From Perkinsus olseni (taxonomy: Eukaryota > Perkinsozoa > Perkinsida > Perkinsidae), in contig JABANP010000187.1 in NCBI GenBank assembly GCA_013115135.1, positions 27,590 through 91,589 of the forward strand: a stretch of 64,000 nt of DNA, written 5' to 3'. The translations under genes were made by a program, and so were the position numbers. Below the pieces are notes generated by a model. That model did not search any database, was not told where the DNA came from, and saw only the letters and a list, made by a program, of their open reading frames with translations. Positions 9,392 to 20,493 of the stretch are shown in pieces. Positions within the stretch are counted from its first letter, which is position 1. Every line of letters starts with the position of its first letter.

Positions 9392-12314
9392 ATGACTGAG
9401 CGTAAGGTGATGAACAAGTATTACCCGCCGGACTTCGACCCGTCGAAGCTCCTGCCGATGAGGATGGTCAAGAAGCCCAGGGTCGAGCAACGAGGTAATA
9501 CAGTACTCCAAATCAAATTGGACTATAGTCTTTGAAGTTGATTTCGCCTTCGTTACTCGGAGCTTGAACCTGATCTATCAACACCCTATTCGTTGCAGTA
9601 ATGTTGATACACCAAGAACTCTGACCATCGGCCGGAATTTCATGATAAAATTATAAAATTTTAGTAGAAAACCGAAAAAAATGGAATAAAATAATTGAAA
9701 TTTGCCAAATAATTTCGAAGATCAACTTAGTGGAATGCACTGAAGGGCGGGTTGTCGTATTCTGACACCTCTAGCTACGATTTTGAATCCACTGGTTGGC
9801 GCTTTGTCAGGTCCGAAATGTATGAACATCCGGATGATGCTTCCCTTTTCGATGTGCTGCAGTCACTGTGGGGAGTACCTGTACATTGCTACCAAGTTCA
9901 ATAGCAGGTAATAAAAAGGTCGCCGGATCGATCCCCGGCACTGTCATTTTTCAGATGTCAAAAACTGCCGGAGAAGAGTTCTTTAGGGCTGAATGTGTAT
10001 CGCTTCTACGGCAAATGCAAACATTGTCTAGGTAAGGCATACTCGTATCGCGCATGGATCAACCTAGGATTCCTTTCGCTTTCTCAGGCGAGTTCTCATT
10101 TCGTACGGATCCTGAGCACTCTGACTACGTACTTGAGACAGGGGGAACGAGAACGTAGGTTTCTCCTATTTTTCCATATCACCCTGGCCACTGCCTCTCC
10201 GCTGTCGTGCATGGTGAACGCTAATTGGCAAGAAGGGGTGTAGAGCCTCTGTCGAAGGGAGTTAACAGTGCACATAAATACGATGAAGCGTATGATGAAA
10301 AAGCGAAATGAAAAAACCAAAATGAACGAAAAACAAAATAAAGGAAAAACGAAATGAAAGAAAAACAAAATGGAAGAAAAACAAAATAAAGGAAAAACAA
10401 AATAAAGGAAAAACAAAATAAAGAAAAAACAAAATGAAGGAAAAACAAAATGAAAGAAAAACAAAATGAAAAAGCGAAACGCAAAAGCGTATAATTTGAG
10501 GACGAAATGATAGAGTCTACACATAAAGGCGGTCGGCGTAGAACGAGCAGTACTTGGCGTCTTCGAACTTCTTGCGAGGGCTGCAGCTGGAAAGAACTTT
10601 GCTGAGGGCCACCGGGAGGATGGGGATGAGTGAACATCATCTGGTCATCAGGTACGAGGGCTTTAAGGATGCTGATTTCGCAGAGGCAGAGGTCTCTCAT
10701 CGCAAGACAGGAGAGGAGAATGGTAGGTGTTAGTACTTTGGTGATGCTGGGATAAAGCTAGAGGTGTCAGAATCCGAGACCAAGGCCATGGAGAATAGGA
10801 TCTATGATACCGCGGAGGAGATGCGACGCTTGGACGAGTTGGACGAGCTCAAGGCAGTTAATCGCAGGTGATAGAATACGTAGGGGACAGCGAGATGCTC
10901 CTTGGGAACACTAATTGCTTGTTCGTAGCGGATATGCGGGCTAAGCAGCTTCGGAAAGCACGGACGCTGAGGGTATGTCGAGCTTGACTAGTGTTCCAGG
11001 CAAGCTTCTGCTGGAGTCTTTGTAGAGGGTTGACATAGAGATCGAAGCGTATCCCCTTATGACACTTATCAAATACACCTATTGCTGAGTATCTTGACTT
11101 TGTGTTGGTCTTCATCCCACCATCTGATGGAGAGCCAACAGTGCTAGAGTACCGGCTGGAAATGTATACCCTTGCCAGGCAAGCCCAACGCGACCAGCTC
11201 ATCTCGTCAGCTTTGGACAAGTTGTTCGACGGAGACGTCTCGGGCGGTAGCAGCTCGTCGTCCGCCGTTAAAGGGGAGAAGAAGGAGGAAGGCGCTGCTG
11301 GTGTGAAGCAGGAAGGGGAGGGTGACCACGAACAGGGCGCCGATGACAAAGGTGATAACAGGGACCAACTGGTGGAGTATAAGACTGCTTTCAATCATCG
11401 ATAATCGATCGATGATCGATCGATCATGACCAAGTCATCGAATATAGAAATCACCTTCTTGAGATGGTTCTTATACGATCCTGTTGCTGACGAGTATGGC
11501 TATAGAGAAATCTGTGAATAACTTCGGTGGCAGCATTGTTCTCGGACGCTGTTCGTAGTTGAGCTGGTGTCCCGGGTATGGGTCCCTCTCTTAGACTCAA
11601 GTATTCAATCAAAGTGATACCTATGTCGACCCAACAACGCTAGAGGTCCGTTGAATGCGGGCGATTTTGGTACTGAGGTCGCCCGAGCGTTAGAGTAGAT
11701 AGAACAACTTCCCACCTTACGAGGATTTATTGGGAAAGTTGTGGTATGCTGAGTTGAGAAAATTCTCAATCTTCTTAGCCACTCCTCTCCTGAGAAGCGT
11801 TCCATCGTCGATAGCCGCCACTTAGATACGGCCGTGGCCGAAGCCGTCTTCAAGGGCGATTTGGAATGGGAGCGCATCGAGGTGATCTCCGATGACGAAG
11901 AAGGAGAAGAAAGGGGATCTGCTGAGGGGAATAAGACAAAGTCAACCTCATCAGTCAAGGATGTAGGATGCGTCGCTCCGCCGTTTTCATGTCAATTTTT
12001 CGCCTAGTCGTCCTCTTCTCCCCCGCCGCCTCCTGTCCACATTGCCGATGAGGTCGAGGCGGCAGCGGCTAAGCGGAAGGCGGCGATGCCCCATATGGTA
12101 CTCAAAGCCAAGAAGAAGGCGAAGGCCACTCCAGCTGCTGAGGGTAAGCCTGAGGTCCCGGGTTCGATCCCCGGCACCGACTATCCAGAAGAGGTCCGAA
12201 TCGTCTTGCTCCTGCTCAGCTCCCCCTCCTCCTGTGAGTCTCGGCACGGCATTGGGAGGGTATGGATCGTCGTCGTCTTCCAGTGATGATAGTGGCTCTA
12301 ACGGTGGTGATTGA
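9392..12314 (+). CDS. YJU2: Splicing factor YJU2/CCDC94 (CWC16 family), multi-exon
   Basis: YJU2 acts in the catalytic spliceosome around the first splicing step. Exons I can join in phase: 9392-9494 (MTERKVMNKYYPPDFDPSK, the family's hallmark start), 9811-9907 (NIRMMLPFSMCCSHCGEYLY), 9955-10031 (LGLNVYRFYGKCKHCL), 10088-10154 (GEFSFRTDPEHSDYVLETG) and 10652-10722. A coiled acidic exon of about 10760-10868 follows (AMENRIYDTAEEMRRLDELDELK). The zinc site is C-x2-C plus C-x2-C. The centre (about 10870-11750) is unclear. One exon may span about 11100-11360, a Glu/Lys/Ser-rich stretch. The 3' end is about 11750-11962, 12008-12154 and 12189-12314, closing with SSSSSSDDSGSNGGD as in the human protein. 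Introns 1 and 4 are long (316 and 497 nt); the others are 47-56 nt where clear. Two introns carry tRNA T-arm relics. Confidence 0.88.
9908..9954 (+). other. 47-nt YJU2 intron 2 containing a tRNA T-arm-like hairpin
   Basis: The intron starts gtaataaaaagg and ends tttttcag. Its centre gccggatcgatccccggc folds as a T-arm (5-bp stem with ATCGATCC-type loop) and is followed by actgtca. Flanking exons join in phase 2 across a C-rich zinc domain, so the intron borders are reliable. Confidence 0.75.
10291..10486 (+). repeat. AT-rich minisatellite, 16-bp unit, inside YJU2 intron 4
   Basis: About twelve imperfect copies of gaaaaacaaaataaag, varying mainly at the a/g of aaaataaag/aaaatgaag. The tract sits wholly within the 497-nt intron 10155-10651 and accounts for much of its length. 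Confidence 0.9.
12155..12188 (+). other. Last YJU2 intron, made almost entirely of a tRNA T-arm-like sequence
   Basis: The sequence cccgggttcgatccccgg is a perfect T-arm followed by caccgac. Removing 12155-12188 (34 nt) in phase 0 joins the frame to the conserved DDSGSNGGD end. An alternative donor at gtaagcc (12144) gives a 45-nt intron but the wrong frame for that tail. The exact donor is therefore uncertain, but the presence of the element in a noncoding break is well supported. Confidence 0.6.
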
Positions 12315-13247
12315 TTATACACATCAGCCCGATGGGCGTCACTTAAACGTTTCATTTTATACACCACTCAGTCTCGGAGTTGCTCAATAATCGTCCACCC
12401 TGGTCCCTGTTACACTTGGGTCACCTGATTGCTCTCACACGAGCGGCTTCTAGTGAATGCGCTCACATACACTCTCGCGATCGATCCAGCGGGGGCCTGA
12501 AACGTGGTGGCGTTCCGAGGACTAGAACATGCCAGGCCTGTGGTCCTACTATAGCCTGCTGCGACAAACGATGTCTCGGGCCACAGCTGATTGCTCTCAC
12601 GTAAGCACCTCCTGGTGGATACGCTCCCAGACCCTCCGACGATTTCAGCGGTGGGATGATGGTACGTTGCGGCGTAACGAGGGCCAGAACTTGACAGTGA
12701 ACTCCATCCGGTATGTAGATTCGAGTTTGTGATATTCTTGAGTAATTCTCTGAGATGTGCAATTGCCCATCCTCGCTAGACGACGTTAATTTGATGTGTT
12801 ATGAATCAGAATCAGTATCGGCCCTCTTACGGACTCGGAGCGTGGAGTCGAGAAGGAAATAAGAACCCATGACTGTGGTCCTGCTGTGGCCTTGTACGAA
12901 AAGCTGGCTCTCTCCGGCTCGGACTGTCGCACCGGTTGGGTACTTACTCTGCTGGGAGTGAGCCAGCGAAGGTCATGCCTCGAATCGGAGGCCTCTCGAA
13001 AAGGGTTGTGAATATCGTCGAAGTTAGGAAAAAGAGGTCAACCGTTAGAAATGCTAGGGGGGAGACCATCATTAACCATCCTCAACGCAAAAGCGTGATA
13101 CTACTACGACCAATACGAAATTTGACTAAAAATGGCTAATCCGATCGGTGAATACTTCCAAATAGGTGATCGGGTGGTGAGACAGCAAGTTGAAAATCCT
13201 CCGTAGGGTCCATACGAAGTTGCGTAGAGCCTGGCCTTGGGCTTTGT
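12315..13247. other. Duplicated spacer between YJU2 and the first six-cysteine gene
   Basis: No gene is seen. The spacer recurs with changes at 14605-15250, and in part at 16800-17100, 19975-20160 and 20700-20820. Shared landmarks include ttaaacgtttcattt, ctcagtctcggagttgctc and agtatcgtcgaagttagg. It is the repeating unit of the array. Confidence 0.7.
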
Positions 13248-13442
13248 CTACTCTGGGGGCAGGCAGGTGCAGCCCAACACCGCGTCGTACTGGCAGAAGT
13301 CGCCCGGGACGAAGCATTTGCCGCAGGAGTTCGTACAGTCAGGGTTATTCCCCAGAGCTCGCAGTTGGGCACTGCACTGCGGGGGGTCGGACAGCAGGAC
13401 GAAGCTGAGAATGGCGAACAGAGAGAGGGTGGGCTTCACCAT
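13248..13442 (-). CDS. Small secreted six-cysteine protein, subfamily A, copy 1
   Basis: 64 residues. A signal peptide of about 25 (hydrophobic LSLFAILSFVLL, then PPQCSA) precedes a mature part opening QLRALG. Six cysteines follow in the pattern C-x3-C-x2-C-x6-C-x7-C-x-C, one residue longer and one shorter in the middle loops than its sisters. The start follows the family context attatcattaatATGG, with an AG a few bases upstream. It is the most diverged subfamily A copy (VKPT in place of AKTY) and lies next to the intact YJU2 gene, so it may be at the ancestral position. Function is unknown; three disulfides and export are inferred. Confidence 0.8.
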   Translation of the reverse strand: MVKPTLSLFAILSFVLLSDPPQCSAQLRALGNNPDCTNSCGKCFVPGDFCQYDAVLGCTCLPPE

Positions 13443-14409
13443 ATTAATGATAATCTACATAGGGTAGCCGTCAGCAGCCCGACTGAGTCCCTCATGAAGC
13501 CTTGAAAACTTGTCAACTAGAACTCAACGGGGCCCAAAGCGATGTGAAGGACTGGACTCGATAGGAGATGATCAATAGTGGCCTTCTATAGCCTAATCTG
13601 GAACGCAGACTCATGCACGCGAGTGCAAGGCGCAGAATGATACAAGATACTGGTAGTTAGTGAGAAGTGGAGATGGTTGTCGTTAAGTACCATACCTACC
13701 TGCAGCACCGTCCCGTTCGGTACTGCTACAGCAGCTGCAAGACCGCAAAGGGTTTCCCCGGCTACAGTCGAGGCTCAACCCACATAAGTATCGATCGCGT
13801 CACGGTCTGAGAAGTCACTCGCACGCATCAACTCGTTTCCACTTGTCACAAGAGGTTGGACTAAGTCACAAGCCGTCTTGGAAGCTTCCTGTGAACAGAG
13901 CAACACGGTGTTTTCTGCGCAGCAGCACACAGAGCGCGAGGCCACTCGAGTCTCGTTTCCTGCTATCAGGTCGATCTAAAGCGAATAATTGGAAGATCCC
14001 GGGTTTGAGACACCCGAAGGGTCACGCGTTACGTCGGACGCATCTGCAGAAGAATGCAATCTGGCCGGGAGTCGAGACATTCCCGGGCTCAGTATTGGAG
14101 TGTCCAAGGGAGTTCTCGTTGCCGCGTCGGCTGTCACTTTGAGCGACGCTACCTCGCCAGCCACGCTGTTGCGTTGCTGCCTGCTGCTACTAGCACTTTG
14201 CAGGTGGCTGCTTGAGACGGGACTCAAAGCGTTGGAAAAACAAGCTGGCTTCGAGGGGATTCAAACTGGGATTGACATTTGTCATTCTTGCCTGTGTATT
14301 GTCAAATTTGGTTGTGATACTGTCATTCTTGAACGCGATATTCTTGTCCTTGTCAAACTTGGACGTAAGATTGACGTTCTTGGTGTTAATAAATTGGACA
14401 TGTGTCATT

Positions 14410-14610
14410 CCAAAAGCCACTCCAGCTGCTGAGGGTAAGCCTGAGGTCCCGGGCTCGATCCCCGGCACCGACTATCTAGAAGAGGTCCGAATCGTCTTGC
14501 CCCTGCTCAGCTCCCCCTCCTCCTGTGAGTCTCGGCACGGCATTGGGAGGGTATGGATCGTCGTCGTCTTCCAGTGATGATAGTGGCTCTAACGGCGGTG
14601 ATTGATCATA
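14410..14610 (+). pseudogene. Duplicated 3' end of YJU2 (fragment)
   Basis: This is near-identical to about 12118-12314, covering the end of the penultimate exon (KATPAAEG), the T-arm intron, and the serine/aspartate-rich last exon to its TGA. No upstream YJU2 exons accompany it and the preceding bases are unrelated. It is a passenger fragment at the edge of the duplicated unit that carries the next six-cysteine gene. Confidence 0.88.
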
Positions 14611-15259
14611 CGCATCAGCCCGATGGGCGTCACTTAAACGTTTCATTTTACACACCACTCAGTCTCGGAGTTGCTCAATAATCGTCCATCCTGGTCGCTG
14701 TTACACTTGGGTCAGCGACCCAGATTGACCCAGGCCCTGGGTCCCAGGGTCACCTGATTGCTCTCACACGAGCAGCTTCTACTTGATACGCTCACAGACA
14801 TCTCGCGATCGTTCCAGGGTGGGATGGAACGTGGTGGCGTTCCGAAGAGTATTCAAACTCGAACATGTCATGGCTGTGCTCTTACTACCACTGCATGGCG
14901 TGGGCTGCAGGCAATCGCTCTGCTTACGGCTTGGACGGAAACAGCAGATCGTTATCCACTCTGATGAGGGTGGCAGCGAAAAGGCTTGTGAGTATCGTCG
15001 AAGTTAGGAAGGAAAACGGGTCAACGGTTAGCTATGCTGGGGATTAGATCAGAGGCTATCGTTAACTATCACTCAACGCGAAGGAATAACATTGCTACAG
15101 AGACCAATTCTGATGACTAAAAATGACTGGTCTGACCGGTGAGTACTTCATGTGGGAAGCCCTTCGGTGGTCGAGTGAAGGAGCAGGTGAAAAAATTTCC
15201 GTAGAGTCCAAAGACATCGATACGAAGTTGGGCAGTAGAGGGCCTCGCCGAGGCTTGGT

Positions 15260-15448
15260 CTACCATTTTGGCTTGCACATGCAGTCGCGCGACAGTGGCG
15301 CGTACTGGCAGGAAAAACCGGAGGGGCAGTCGCCACATTTGCCCCCGCAAACGTTCCCCAGGGCACGGAGTCGGGCATCGCACTGTGGGAGGCCAGACAG
15401 CAGGGCGAAGTGGAAAATGGTGATGAAGGAGAGGTAAGTCTTAGCCAT
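15260..15448 (-). CDS. Small secreted six-cysteine protein, subfamily A, copy 2
   Basis: 62 residues, using the ATG that aligns with the family start MAKTY. A longer in-frame extension exists upstream but lies beyond the AG acceptor and leader context. The leader ends LPQCDA, then RLRALG and cysteines C-x3-C-x2-C-x5-C-x8-C-x-C, ending KPKW. The 5' context is tttttatcatcaacATGG after cacag. It sits in the second copy of the array unit, with a YJU2 fragment 0.65 kb away. Confidence 0.82.
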   Translation of the reverse strand: MAKTYLSFITIFHFALLSGLPQCDARLRALGNVCGGKCGDCPSGFSCQYAPLSRDCMCKPKW

Positions 15449-15581
15449 GTTGATGATAAAAACCTGTGGTGGACAATCGACAGCAGCCCGACTCAGTACC
15501 TCACAGTGAACCAGGTGGAGGCCACCTCCAGGAGGCGTGACGTGACGGGGGCCATGGAGACAGGCCGGGCGAGCGAGGACG

Positions 15582-15828
15582 TGCACTATAACTCAGTACA
15601 GTACGGCTATTCGAAACGGGGCTCAAAGGAAGCCTTCCCTAGGAAGGTGAAGTGGTTTCGAAACCGGACTCGAGATGAGCTCGGGGAAAACTGACCTCGT
15701 TGCGAATTTAGCGTAAACGTAGGTTCAACAGCATCACAAACAACGGACATGTTAACGGAGACGAACGCACGTACAGCGAGCAGCAAAAGCGCACAAAGAG
15801 AGAGGTTGGGATGCACGTCACTATAGTG
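15582..15828 (+). mobile_element. MITE-like element, copy 1
   Basis: It starts tgcactataactcagtac and ends gtcactatagtg, so the outer 9 bp are near-perfect inverted repeats. The interior (ggctattcgaaacggggctc, then a stretch ending in gcgcacaaagag) recurs at four or more other places here. It has no coding capacity. Confidence 0.65.
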
Positions 15829-17939
15829 AAGACGGATTTGCCAGGAAGTTATTCCTTATGATTATACCATTTGTGGGAGCGCCTCAGCTCAACATGAGAG
15901 GGAAGAAAAGCTGTCGCGGCCGGCGGTAGACGACGGCAGACGGATTAGCTATATGATGCACGCGTAAACAGTTTCGCGCTGACTCTACACCATTCAGAAA
16001 TATATTTGGCGAGTGAGGCTGCCTTTACTGAGTATGCTCGAAATTGATGTCCCTGTCGGCGGGATGGATCATGGGATTGCCTCGGCGTAAGATAATGTGA
16101 TGCGCTTGCACAATGAGTGTCTTCATTCTTCCTCTCTCTGTAGCTAACACAATAATCCCTTTTCTCGTTCCCGTTGTCTTTATATAGTCATTCAACCCTC
16201 ATCGGTTGAGTTTGGAGTACAACAGATAAGTCTAGGATATCATTGATCATTGGTCCCGCCGCTAAAATGACTTTCTCATTCGCCTGATGTCCCTTTTTCC
16301 ATGGTACCGCCAATTCGCTGTCTCAACTCGCTTATGTGATATTCTCTAGCGCGGCATAGACCGCCTGACTCGCCGAATGAACTTGTGAATGGTATAGAAC
16401 GAGACATGGCTGTGATCATATTGACTGTGAACGGCGGCTAACACTCGAGCTGCGGCGGCAGTCCGCTGGTAGCCCTGTTGAAGGTGGGCTTATGTTGCTT
16501 CTCCGTTGTTGCTCATAGTCAACGCAAGGCGGGGACGAGTGTAAAGTCTCCTACTGGTTCTTTTCGGGGGGCGGGAGTATTAGCTATGCACGCATGCACA
16601 AGATGACCGACGCGCAATGAGTAACAGCGTATGAGGTGCCAAGAGGAAGACTCCGCATCGCAACACTCATGCGAGGAGTCTCGTCGAGGTTCGACGGTCG
16701 AACTTGGGAAGAGAAACAGGTCGACTGTTGCTTATCATCTGTCACGCGCTGATGAGCTCACGGAGCAAATTATTGAAGAGCATTCGGGTTTGTCGTGGAT
16801 GCGCTCACCGACAATCTAGTAGGACCAGAACGGGCCATGATTGTGGTCCTACTACGACCCGTTGCGATGAGAGCTGCCTCGAAGGTGCAGTCTCGGAGTA
16901 GCACCAGTTGGGTATTCACTCTGGCGAAGGTGGGTGAAGGAGTCGGCGAGGGTGACCCCTCCGAGCCGTGCTGAGAACACTGTTGCGAGTATCGTCCACC
17001 GATGAGCGGGTCAACCGTTGGCAATGCTGGTGTAGATCGGAAGGGCATGATGAAGCTGCTACAGAGACCGACTGAAAGTAGCATTCCGACCAGTACTTTG
17101 GCACTTCGTTGTGAGTGGTCCGGTGTAGTAAAAAGTATCATGGTAATCGTGGCAGTCTAGTGATTGATGAACACCACAGGGAAACGACGCGAAAGTTCAT
17201 CTTTGTTGAGGGTATGCCGCCTCGGACTGAACTCATTGCCATTAAGGTCTCAACAAAAGGGCTCCCTTGAATATGAAGAAGTCAGGACTAGGAAAAAGTC
17301 TAGTGGTCGGACTACTCAACTGATCTCGGAGATGGCGCTTGCACGCTTACTCAGGTCTCTCCTTGGAGCGAGGTGGCGCGCAGGCCCCGTTGTCTAGACA
17401 TAGACAAGAGTAAATAACGAAGAAAAATATGGGACTCTTTTTTGATAGACTATTATTCGATAGGGTCGACTAGTAGAATGGCCATTGCCCGGCCCAGAAA
17501 AAATGCGCGTGCACCGCAGTAGCACGCGAACACATTGAGTGTAAAAGGAGAAAGACTCATATCATGTCGCTACCGTCGTAGAACCGATGCCCGGAAACAA
17601 TCCGCCATAACAGAGTGCAGATCATTGATTAGCCCTAACATTCTTGTCATAGTGTGAATCAGCTGGCAGTGGCATCTTCGATCCGGATAAGAGATGAGGT
17701 CGACGGAGCGTAGTGGATCGCCATGTGGTCGCTGCTTTAGGCGGGGCTAATAGAACTTGCCATCGTCAACGGATGATACTACGAAGGGTACTCGGACTTG
17801 TTGAGTGCTTCCGCTCGGAGTCTCCTCTGGACAAGATGGAGAAACTACTTCTTAGTAAGAGGTTCTTACTCCTCTCCTTTGGAGAAAATAACGGAAGATT
17901 GTACGCAAGTCGCATGGGCGTCGTGGCTCGAAGCTAGAT
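15829..17939. other. No supported gene; array spacer
   Basis: Partial similarity to the 12.4-13.1 kb spacer occurs at about 16840-17060 (catgattgtggtcctactacg; ttgcgagtatcgtc). Short ORFs at 16631-17397 show no family features. Confidence 0.45.
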
Positions 17940-18131
17940 CTACCACCAGGGCCTACAGACGCATCCCAACGCTTCCAAGGCGAACCCGCAGAAATACGTT
18001 GGCTCGCATGTACTGCAGGTTTGTGGACAGGTGGAACGTCCGAGGGCCCGAGGTTGGGCATCGCACTGCGGAGGGCCAGATAGCAGGGCGAACCAGACAA
18101 TGGTGATCAGGGGGAGGTAGGACTTAGCCAT
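17940..18131 (-). CDS. Small secreted six-cysteine protein, subfamily A, copy 3
   Basis: 63 residues. The leader MAKSYLPLITIVWFALL ends PPQCDA, then QPRALG. The usual LRAL is changed to PRAL. Cysteines are C-x3-C-x2-C-x5-C-x8-C-x-C, ending RPWW. The start context is gttattatcataagtATGG after cacag, with the ttatcat core kept. It is closest to copy 4: both have CPQTCSTC and a FEALGC segment. Confidence 0.82.
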   Translation of the reverse strand: MAKSYLPLITIVWFALLSGPPQCDAQPRALGRSTCPQTCSTCEPTYFCGFALEALGCVCRPWW

Positions 18132-19457
18132 ACTTATGATAATAACCTGTGAGGCACGGCACCGCTTAATCCTTCACAAAGCAGAGCTTAATATTCGCTA
18201 TTATTCATATTCATATTCCTGTCAGTGGTCAACCATCACACATCCTGGGCTCGCTATGTCACTACAGACCACACAAGTGGTCTACTCGCCATGGTGTCCT
18301 TGTCGTGCTAGCGTGCTCCACCGGTGTGGCGGTCTCCTTTCATCAGGCTGATGAACTCTAGGGGACGCTGTCAGCGTCACGCTGATGACATTAGCGTTTC
18401 CTAGAGTTTCTTTCCACTCCGAGTAGACGCCGCGGCGTCTCGAACGACTTCCGCCGCATCGCGCTCAGCATCGATGAGTTCGAGCTCTGGTCTCAAGTAA
18501 TTGGAGATGGGGGATGATCCGAGCTCGCCCGTGCACACGATGGCGCACTTGTTTTCAGCGTCTCCCGCCAGAACGGTACCACTCTGACTGTCCCGGGGAC
18601 AGTGTCCCCACCGGCAGGGTTAACACCCTCGTTGACAGCAAACTCCGCGGCCTGAACGACGGCATCCGCCGTTTCTTCGCTCTCAGCGGTCTTGCTGGCC
18701 GTACTGGCAGCATCGGCCTCGCTGATGGCTGACATATCGGGGATCGTGCAGGGCGGACGCATGATCATGCATCGCTGGCAGGCGGCAACAGCCGGCTTGA
18801 AGTGGGCCGCTTCCCTGCAATTCTCGTAGCGAGAGAAAGAATCCCGATAGCCTGACCAGCACAGCAAGCTCCTGTGTAATGGAGGCCGGAGGCTTTACTG
18901 AGGTCGAAACCATCGCGGCAAGGGACGTAGTCGCACAATCCTGCACTACCCGAGCTAGTCGTTTCCGATGATGATACTAATCACCAACTTCTCGCGCGTA
19001 GCCGGTGGTGAACTGAGAGGCTCATCTCGAGTGTGAGTCCTTTTTTGATTTACAATGACTCTTTCCAGAGTCAGTACCCTTGCCGTGGCACCATCAATAG
19101 CTGTGCTTTGATGAACGTTGCAACGACCGTCTCACGGGGAAGATACGTTATACAGGGTTCGGCAATTGCTAGTGCTCCTGGATCAGGGAAGGCTGTTATG
19201 CTCTTCTTACTCATACGCGTAACACAAGGCCGAAAGGGGCTAGTGAGATGGATCTTTATAACGATAGCTAATGCCCAGACTACTCTTCACGCATAAACGT
19301 AGACTGAGCGTAACAAGGGGGTGGCCAGGGCAAAGCAATGGTAACGGTACTCCGACCTCGTGGGTCGCTCCATAACGACTCACGGATCCTCTGGAGAATG
19401 GAGAAAATCGTTAATGGAAGACCGTCGCGGGAAGTTGGTTGTAGTTCTCGCAGAAAA
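18132..19457. other. No supported gene
   Basis: Short ORFs only. A cluster of snap-back repeats lies at 18361-18405 (gacgctgtcagcgtcacgct). Confidence 0.4.
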
Positions 19458-19649
19458 CTACCAATTCGGCTTACAGATGCACCCAAGGGCTTCGAAAGAG
19501 AAGTCACAGATGTACCCGGTGGGGCATGTACTGCAGGTTTGTGGGCAGGCGGAACTCCCGAGGGCACGCGGGTAGGCATCGCACTGCGGGGGACCAGATA
19601 GCAGGGCGAACCAGATAATGGGGATCAGAGAGAGGTAGGACCTAGCCAT
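19458..19649 (-). CDS. Small secreted six-cysteine protein, subfamily A, copy 4
   Basis: 63 residues. The leader MARSYLSLIPIIWFALL ends PPQCDA, then YPRALG. Cysteines are C-x3-C-x2-C-x5-C-x8-C-x-C, with the mature end GCICKPNW. The start context is gttatcattaatATGG directly after tctag. It shares most mature residues with copy 3, which points to a recent duplication or gene conversion between them. Confidence 0.82.
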   Translation of the reverse strand: MARSYLSLIPIIWFALLSGPPQCDAYPRALGSSACPQTCSTCPTGYICDFSFEALGCICKPNW

Positions 19650-19976
19650 ATTAATGATAACCTAGAATGAACAGCTGTCACCCCCGCTCAGTCCTGGGGA
19701 CGCTAGCTGGTGACGCTAGCAGCCAATTGGTGTACGCGAGCCCATGAGCGTCTATCGTGTCGTTGTTCGGTACGGCAGAGCTGGCTTCGAGGTCTGACGA
19801 TAGCACCGTATCCAAGCTCTAAGCGCGCATCGGATAGAATAGTCTATGTAGATTCGGTACACGGAAGTGGTGAGGCCTCGGGGCTGGATGACACGTCTAG
19901 CGAGGCTAGTAGCCTGGTGTACGCGCGCACCGTCCATGCTAGCGCGGTCACCGCGCCCGTCCGGGCCTCAAACAGG

Positions 19977-20165
19977 GGTGATCGATTAAACAAATTAGCC
20001 CGATTAGCGTCACTGAACGTTTCATGTTATACACCACTCAGTCTCGCGGTTAGTGAATAAACGTCAACCCTGGTCTGTTACACTTGGGCCACCACCTGAC
20101 TACTCTCGCATAAGCAGCTTCTAGTGGATGAGCTCACAGACACTCTCGCGATCATTCGTGTTGAT
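19977..20165 (+). repeat. Third partial copy of the YJU2 3'-flank spacer
   Basis: It matches 12305-12480 and 14600-14810 with more divergence: gtgatcgatta, acaccactcagtctcg, tctgttacacttggg, agcagcttctagtgga. It marks another unit boundary in the subfamily A array. Confidence 0.7.
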
Positions 20166-20256
20166 TTAGTAGTACTAGAAAATGGCAAGACTGCGATCAA
20201 GCAGCGGTCGGTGAGGAAATCCTCTGCATACCTCTCAGACTGTAACAGCAGCGCAC

Positions 20257-20493
20257 TGCACTATGGTGACAACTACCTTCATTGCTGCTACTTACCCACC
20301 TTTCTCTTTGTGCGCCTTTGCTCGTGGTACGTACGTTCGACCCAGTGAACGCGTGCGTCCCTCGTCATGCTATGGAACATACGTTCACCATAAATCCAAA
20401 AACTAGATCAGTTTTCCCGAACACCTCTCGAATCCGGTTTTACCTTTCTTTGAGCCCGTCTCAAATAGCCACACTGTACTGAGTTATAGTGCA
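20257..20493 (-). mobile_element. MITE-like element, copy 2 (inverted)
   Basis: In reverse orientation to 15582-15828, it begins tgcactatggtgacaac and ends gagttatagtgca. Length is 237 bp, with terminal inverted repeats of about 9 bp (one mismatch). The interior matches the copy at 29832 well. Confidence 0.7.

Noticed and set aside
10096..10700. Long minus-strand ORFs rich in Phe/Leu (142 and 159 codons)
   Set aside because: They are the reverse complement of the 16-bp AT-rich minisatellite inside a YJU2 intron.
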